Shown: in pieces, positions 60,967 through 64,000 of the stretch
Layout of the letters: each line of letters opens with the position of its first letter
Position numbering within the stretch: the first letter of the stretch is position 1
Assembly (NCBI RefSeq): GCF_036240795.1
Contig: NZ_CP108454.1
Span: 3,844,001 to 3,908,000 of the forward strand
DNA from: Streptomyces sp. NBC_01268
Lineage (GTDB): Bacteria > Actinomycetota > Actinomycetes > Streptomycetales > Streptomycetaceae
Length of the DNA: 64,000 bases
Reading direction: 5' to 3'
Notes under the pieces: model-generated
Database searches by the model: none
The model's input: only the letters and a program-made list of their open reading frames with translations
What the model was told of the DNA's origin: nothing
Program-made: the position numbers and the translations under genes

Positions 60967-62961
60967 TCAGCGGGTGAAGTTGAAGTACTTCCAGGGTCCG
61001 TAGACCGTGCTGTTCACGTTGTCGCCCGCGGCGCCGTCGATGTACGCCGAGCGGATGCGGAACTTGTAGCCGGCCAGGGCCGGGTCACCGTTGAACCGCA
61101 CGTACGACTTGCCGAACTGGTCCAGCTGGAAGTACTCCGGACCGAGGTCGCGCCAGGCGCCCGCGTAGAACATCTGGGCGTCGATGCGGGTGCTGCGGTT
61201 CGGGTACGCGTTGTGCCAGGTGGTGATCAGCGCGTAGTTCGACGTACGGAACGTCTGGTAGTTGACGGTGCCGAACTTCGTCCACTTGTAGTGGCGCGAG
61301 AGCGAGGTGGTGACACCGGCGCGGGTGTACACGCCCGACACCGCCTGCGCCCAGCCGTTGCGCGCGTCACCGGCGAAGACCGCGGTCACCGTGGTGTCGC
61401 GGGACATCCACATCGACGCGGAGAGCTTGCCCTGCGCGTTGACCGTGCCCCGCTTGAGCAGCCGCTTGGGCTCGTAGCCCCACGGGTCGGCCCAGATCTC
61501 CACGACCCGGTTCTTGTACGTCGGGCCGAGGGTGGCCGTGTACGTGACGGTGGTCGCGTAGTTGTACGTGCTCTTGTTCTTGTCCAGCGTGATCGCGGTC
61601 TTGTTGTGCGAGACCTTGACCAGCGCCGAACCGGACGCCGCCGAACGCTGCGCGTCGCCCGCGAACGTCACCTTGTAGGTGACGTTGCCGGCGGCGGTCG
61701 GGGTGTCGGCGAAGGAGAACGCGCCGTTCGCCCCGAGCGCCTTGTTGCCGAGGGACTTGCCGTTCGGGTTCTCGACGTCGAAGCGGGTCACCGCGAGCGG
61801 CGTCCCGGCCGGCAGCGCCACGGTGGCCGTGACCGAACCGCTGACGGTGAGCGGCTTCAGGACCGGCGCGGTGGCCGGGACCTTCACGGTGACCGCCGGG
61901 GCGGACTTCGTCGGCTCGTCCAGGACGTGCAGACGGACCGAGCCGTTGTAGTTGTTCGTCAGCGCGAAGAGGCGGCTGCCGCCCGGCTCCCAGGCGAGAC
62001 CGCCGTCGGCGAGGTCGTCCCCGCCGCTGCTGGTCCCGGTGGACGGGAAGTCGTAGGTGCGGACCGCGGTCGTGGCCGCCGGCTTGTAGACGAAGACGTC
62101 CTTGCCGTACGACGAGTCGGAGCCGGCCGCGACGGTGCCGTCCGGGGCGATCGCCACGGCGGCGCCGTGGTAGTCGCTCGGGAGGGTGCCGACCTCGGCG
62201 AGGTCCGAGCTCTGCCACACGTGGTGCACGTTGCCCGCGTTGGCGGTGACCAGACGGGTGCCGTCCGGCGTGAACGCCAGGTCGTTGGTGACGCCGGACA
62301 GCGTGCTGTCGTTGCGCGCGGTGCGGTTCGCCGTGCCCGTGGCCACGTCGTACTCGGCCAGCTTGAACCGGTTGTAGGACGAGGACGCGGCGGCGATCGT
62401 GTTCGGGTCGGCCGGCGAGGCGGCGAGCCTCGGGGCGCCCGAGTAGTTCGTCTCGGTGTCCTGGCCCAGCGCGACCACCGGCTCGGCGCCGGAGAGGTCG
62501 AGCGAACCGATGTCACCGTGGTCGCTGCCGGTCGGCTCGTAGCCGAACCAGATCTTGCCGCCCGCGAGCGCGAGGTGCCTCGGGTCGGTGTTCTCGCCGG
62601 TGGCGTACCGGGCCGTCTCGGTGACGGTCGTGGTGTCCAGGGCGATGACGGCGTCGGCGCCCGAGACCGCGGCGTACAGGCTGGTCGAGTCGGCGGAGAG
62701 CGCCAGACCCGTGACCCCCGGCAGACCGGTCGCGGTGGCCAGCACACGGCCCGCGTAGTCGGTCGCGACGAGCTTGCCGTAGGCAGGGTCGCTGATGAAG
62801 ATGCGCTGGTGGACGCCGTCTACGACGACGTCGCCCACGGACGACACCGGCAGGAGGACGCTGCTGTCAGCAGACGCCGAACCCGCCGTACCCGCGACCA
62901 GTGCCGCGGAGCTGAAGAGGACCGCGAGGGATGTCGCGGCCGAGAGAGTGCGCTTACGCAC
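60967..62961 (-). CDS. Secreted beta-propeller protein with Ig-like domains
   Basis: A 664-residue secreted protein. The GTG at 62961 gives a signal peptide (LSAATSLAVLFSSAALVAGT, cleavage after ASA). Residues 35-330 form a propeller (VSSVGDVVVDGVHQRIFISD, VTGLALSADSTSLYAAVSGA, NDLAFTPDGTRLVTANAGNV). Two bacterial Ig-like domains follow (VTVKVPATAPVLKPLTVSGS; TAITLDKNKSTYNYATTVTY), and the last 120 residues are another beta domain ending in GPWKYFNFTR. No catalytic motif is visible. It is distinct from the repeat protein at 34335. Confidence 0.85.
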   Translation of the reverse strand: MRKRTLSAATSLAVLFSSAALVAGTAGSASADSSVLLPVSSVGDVVVDGVHQRIFISDPAYGKLVATDYAGRVLATATGLPGVTGLALSADSTSLYAAVSGADAVIALDTTTVTETARYATGENTDPRHLALAGGKIWFGYEPTGSDHGDIGSLDLSGAEPVVALGQDTETNYSGAPRLAASPADPNTIAAASSSYNRFKLAEYDVATGTANRTARNDSTLSGVTNDLAFTPDGTRLVTANAGNVHHVWQSSDLAEVGTLPSDYHGAAVAIAPDGTVAAGSDSSYGKDVFVYKPAATTAVRTYDFPSTGTSSGGDDLADGGLAWEPGGSRLFALTNNYNGSVRLHVLDEPTKSAPAVTVKVPATAPVLKPLTVSGSVTATVALPAGTPLAVTRFDVENPNGKSLGNKALGANGAFSFADTPTAAGNVTYKVTFAGDAQRSAASGSALVKVSHNKTAITLDKNKSTYNYATTVTYTATLGPTYKNRVVEIWADPWGYEPKRLLKRGTVNAQGKLSASMWMSRDTTVTAVFAGDARNGWAQAVSGVYTRAGVTTSLSRHYKWTKFGTVNYQTFRTSNYALITTWHNAYPNRSTRIDAQMFYAGAWRDLGPEYFQLDQFGKSYVRFNGDPALAGYKFRIRSAYIDGAAGDNVNSTVYGPWKYFNFTR

Positions 62962-63102
62962 GATGAAGAGACCCCCCAAAAATGGCCTCCGGCCCCCAGA
63001 TACGGGGCACGGTGATCCGCAGCCTAGATCACACCGCGGACAGCGCGCCTCCCGGTATCCGTCAAGCGGTCAACTTCCACGAAAGTCGACTTCTCGACCC
63101 TG

Positions 63103-64000
63103 TCATCCGCGCAGCCGCGCCGCCGCCCGTACGAGCGCGTCCACGCCCCGCTCGGCCTTGGCGCGGGGACAGCCCACGTTGAGGCGGACGAAGCCGGGGG
63201 TGCCGTACACGCCGCCCGGCATGATCGCGACCCGCTCGACGCTCACCAGCTCCTCCTGGAGCGCGGACTCGTCGATGCCCAGCGGGCGCAGGTCGATCCA
63301 GGCGAGGTAGCCGGCCTGCGGCGGGGACCAGACGACGCCCGGGAGGCCGTCGGCGATCCGTTCCTCGACCAGGCCCATGGTGCCGGCGACGTAGCCGCGC
63401 AGGGCGTCCAGCCAGGGGGCTCCGTGCCGGTAGGCGGCGATGTGGGCGGTGAGGGAGAGCACCGCGGGGGAGGCCAGGCCCTCGCCGGTCTCCATGCGCC
63501 GGACGAACGCGACCCGCTCGTCGGGGTCGCCGAGGAAGCCGTACGAGCCCGAGAGCGCGGGGAAGTTGAACGCCTTCGTGCCGGAGGTGACCATGGCCCA
63601 GCGGCGGCCCCGGCCCGCCTCCGCGACGGCCGCCCACGGCACGTGGCGGTGGCCCTCGGTGGTCAGGTCCGCGTGGATCTCGTCGCTGACGACGGAGACG
63701 CCGTACCGCTCGGCGAGCCGCGCGAACTCCTTCAGCTCGTCCGCCCGCCACACCCGGCCGGTCGGGTTGTGCGGGGAGCAGAGCAGCAGCATCCGGCTGT
63801 CGGGCCGGGCCAGCTCGCGCTCCAGGGCCTCCGGGTCGTCGAGCGGCACCCCGCGCAGCTCCCGCCCGAGGCCGGTGACCGCCTTGCGGAAGCCGTCGTA
63901 GGTGGGGGTGTGGACGACGACGCCGTCACCGGGCTCGGTCCACATCCGCAGCAGCTGGGAGAGCTGGCTGAGCACGGAGGGCGCGTAGACCATGGCCTCC
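63103..64000 (-). CDS. PatB/MalY-type PLP enzyme (N-terminus outside window)
   Basis: The frame is open to the window edge, so about 299 residues of the C-terminal part are visible. They match class I/II aminotransferases of the PatB/MalY C-S lyase branch: GDGVVVHTPTYDGFRKAVTG, LLLCSPHNPTGRVWRADEL, the aspartate/tyrosine pair in VVSDEIHADLTTEGH and the PLP lysine in VTSGTKAFNFPALSGSYGF. Such enzymes cleave cystathionine or cysteine S-conjugates, or act as aminotransferases. Which activity applies is not decided by sequence alone. Confidence 0.9.
   Translation of the reverse strand, partial: EAMVYAPSVLSQLSQLLRMWTEPGDGVVVHTPTYDGFRKAVTGLGRELRGVPLDDPEALERELARPDSRMLLLCSPHNPTGRVWRADELKEFARLAERYGVSVVSDEIHADLTTEGHRHVPWAAVAEAGRGRRWAMVTSGTKAFNFPALSGSYGFLGDPDERVAFVRRMETGEGLASPAVLSLTAHIAAYRHGAPWLDALRGYVAGTMGLVEERIADGLPGVVWSPPQAGYLAWIDLRPLGIDESALQEELVSVERVAIMPGGVYGTPGFVRLNVGCPRAKAERGVDALVRAAARLRG

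Overview
The base composition (very GC-rich, G/C-dominated third codon positions), the frequent GTG/TTG starts and the gene content point to a Streptomyces chromosome. The core order sigma factor - asd - ask - (ABC transporter) - DUF5063 - recR - ybaB - (SLATT) ... purA is the arrangement I know from Streptomyces chromosomes. The species cannot be named from this window.

Positions 1 to about 4643 look like the right end of an integrative element. They hold the 3' part of a GntR/UTRA regulator, a translationally coupled YdcF-like protein, an AlbA_2/HATPase protein with atypically low GC, two long inverted repeats and, at 4602-4643, a 42-nt copy of the 3' half of a proline tRNA (anticodon loop to discriminator base). 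The tRNA terminator follows at once, and ordinary chromosome starts there. The intact tRNA and the integrase would lie left of the window.

4794-18343 holds a MarR-controlled nitroreductase-fold malonic semialdehyde reductase, an MFS exporter, a Ser/Thr kinase, a membrane YdcF protein, a STAND-like ATPase, a decayed gene, a methyltransferase, an S9 peptidase, SURF1 and a SigE-type sigma factor with its membrane partner. 18706-26922 is housekeeping: asd and ask (with an internal start for a regulatory beta subunit), a polar amino acid ABC transporter, DUF5063-recR-ybaB and a SLATT protein. 27163-34108 holds a GntR regulator with a class III aminotransferase, a DJ-1/PfpI and MarR pair behind twin operators, a frameshifted DUF397 gene, a small secreted SH3-like protein and a family 19 chitinase with a DasR-type site.

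34335-44224 is surface and signalling: a 1138-residue secreted protein, a quinone-oxidoreductase-type enzyme, a membrane-anchored phosphate-binding-like protein next to a receptor Ser/Thr kinase with a duplicated extracellular domain, and a divergent LysR/SDR pair. 44410-51113 holds purA, a lipid-kinase-like protein, a membrane protein and a GbsR-type repressor divergent from an ABC-2 exporter. 51224-54471 carries a cytochrome P450 and a LuxR-type two-component system. 54575-57621 is a tryptophan-to-anthranilate operon (kynA-kynU-alpha/beta hydrolase). The window ends with DUF3152, DUF3151, a DHA2 efflux pump, a secreted beta-propeller protein and the C-terminal part of a PatB-type PLP enzyme.

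Short tandem repeats abut or enter the 3' ends of several genes. Strong hairpin terminators separate most convergent pairs. Many long open frames opposite real genes were discarded as GC shadows.
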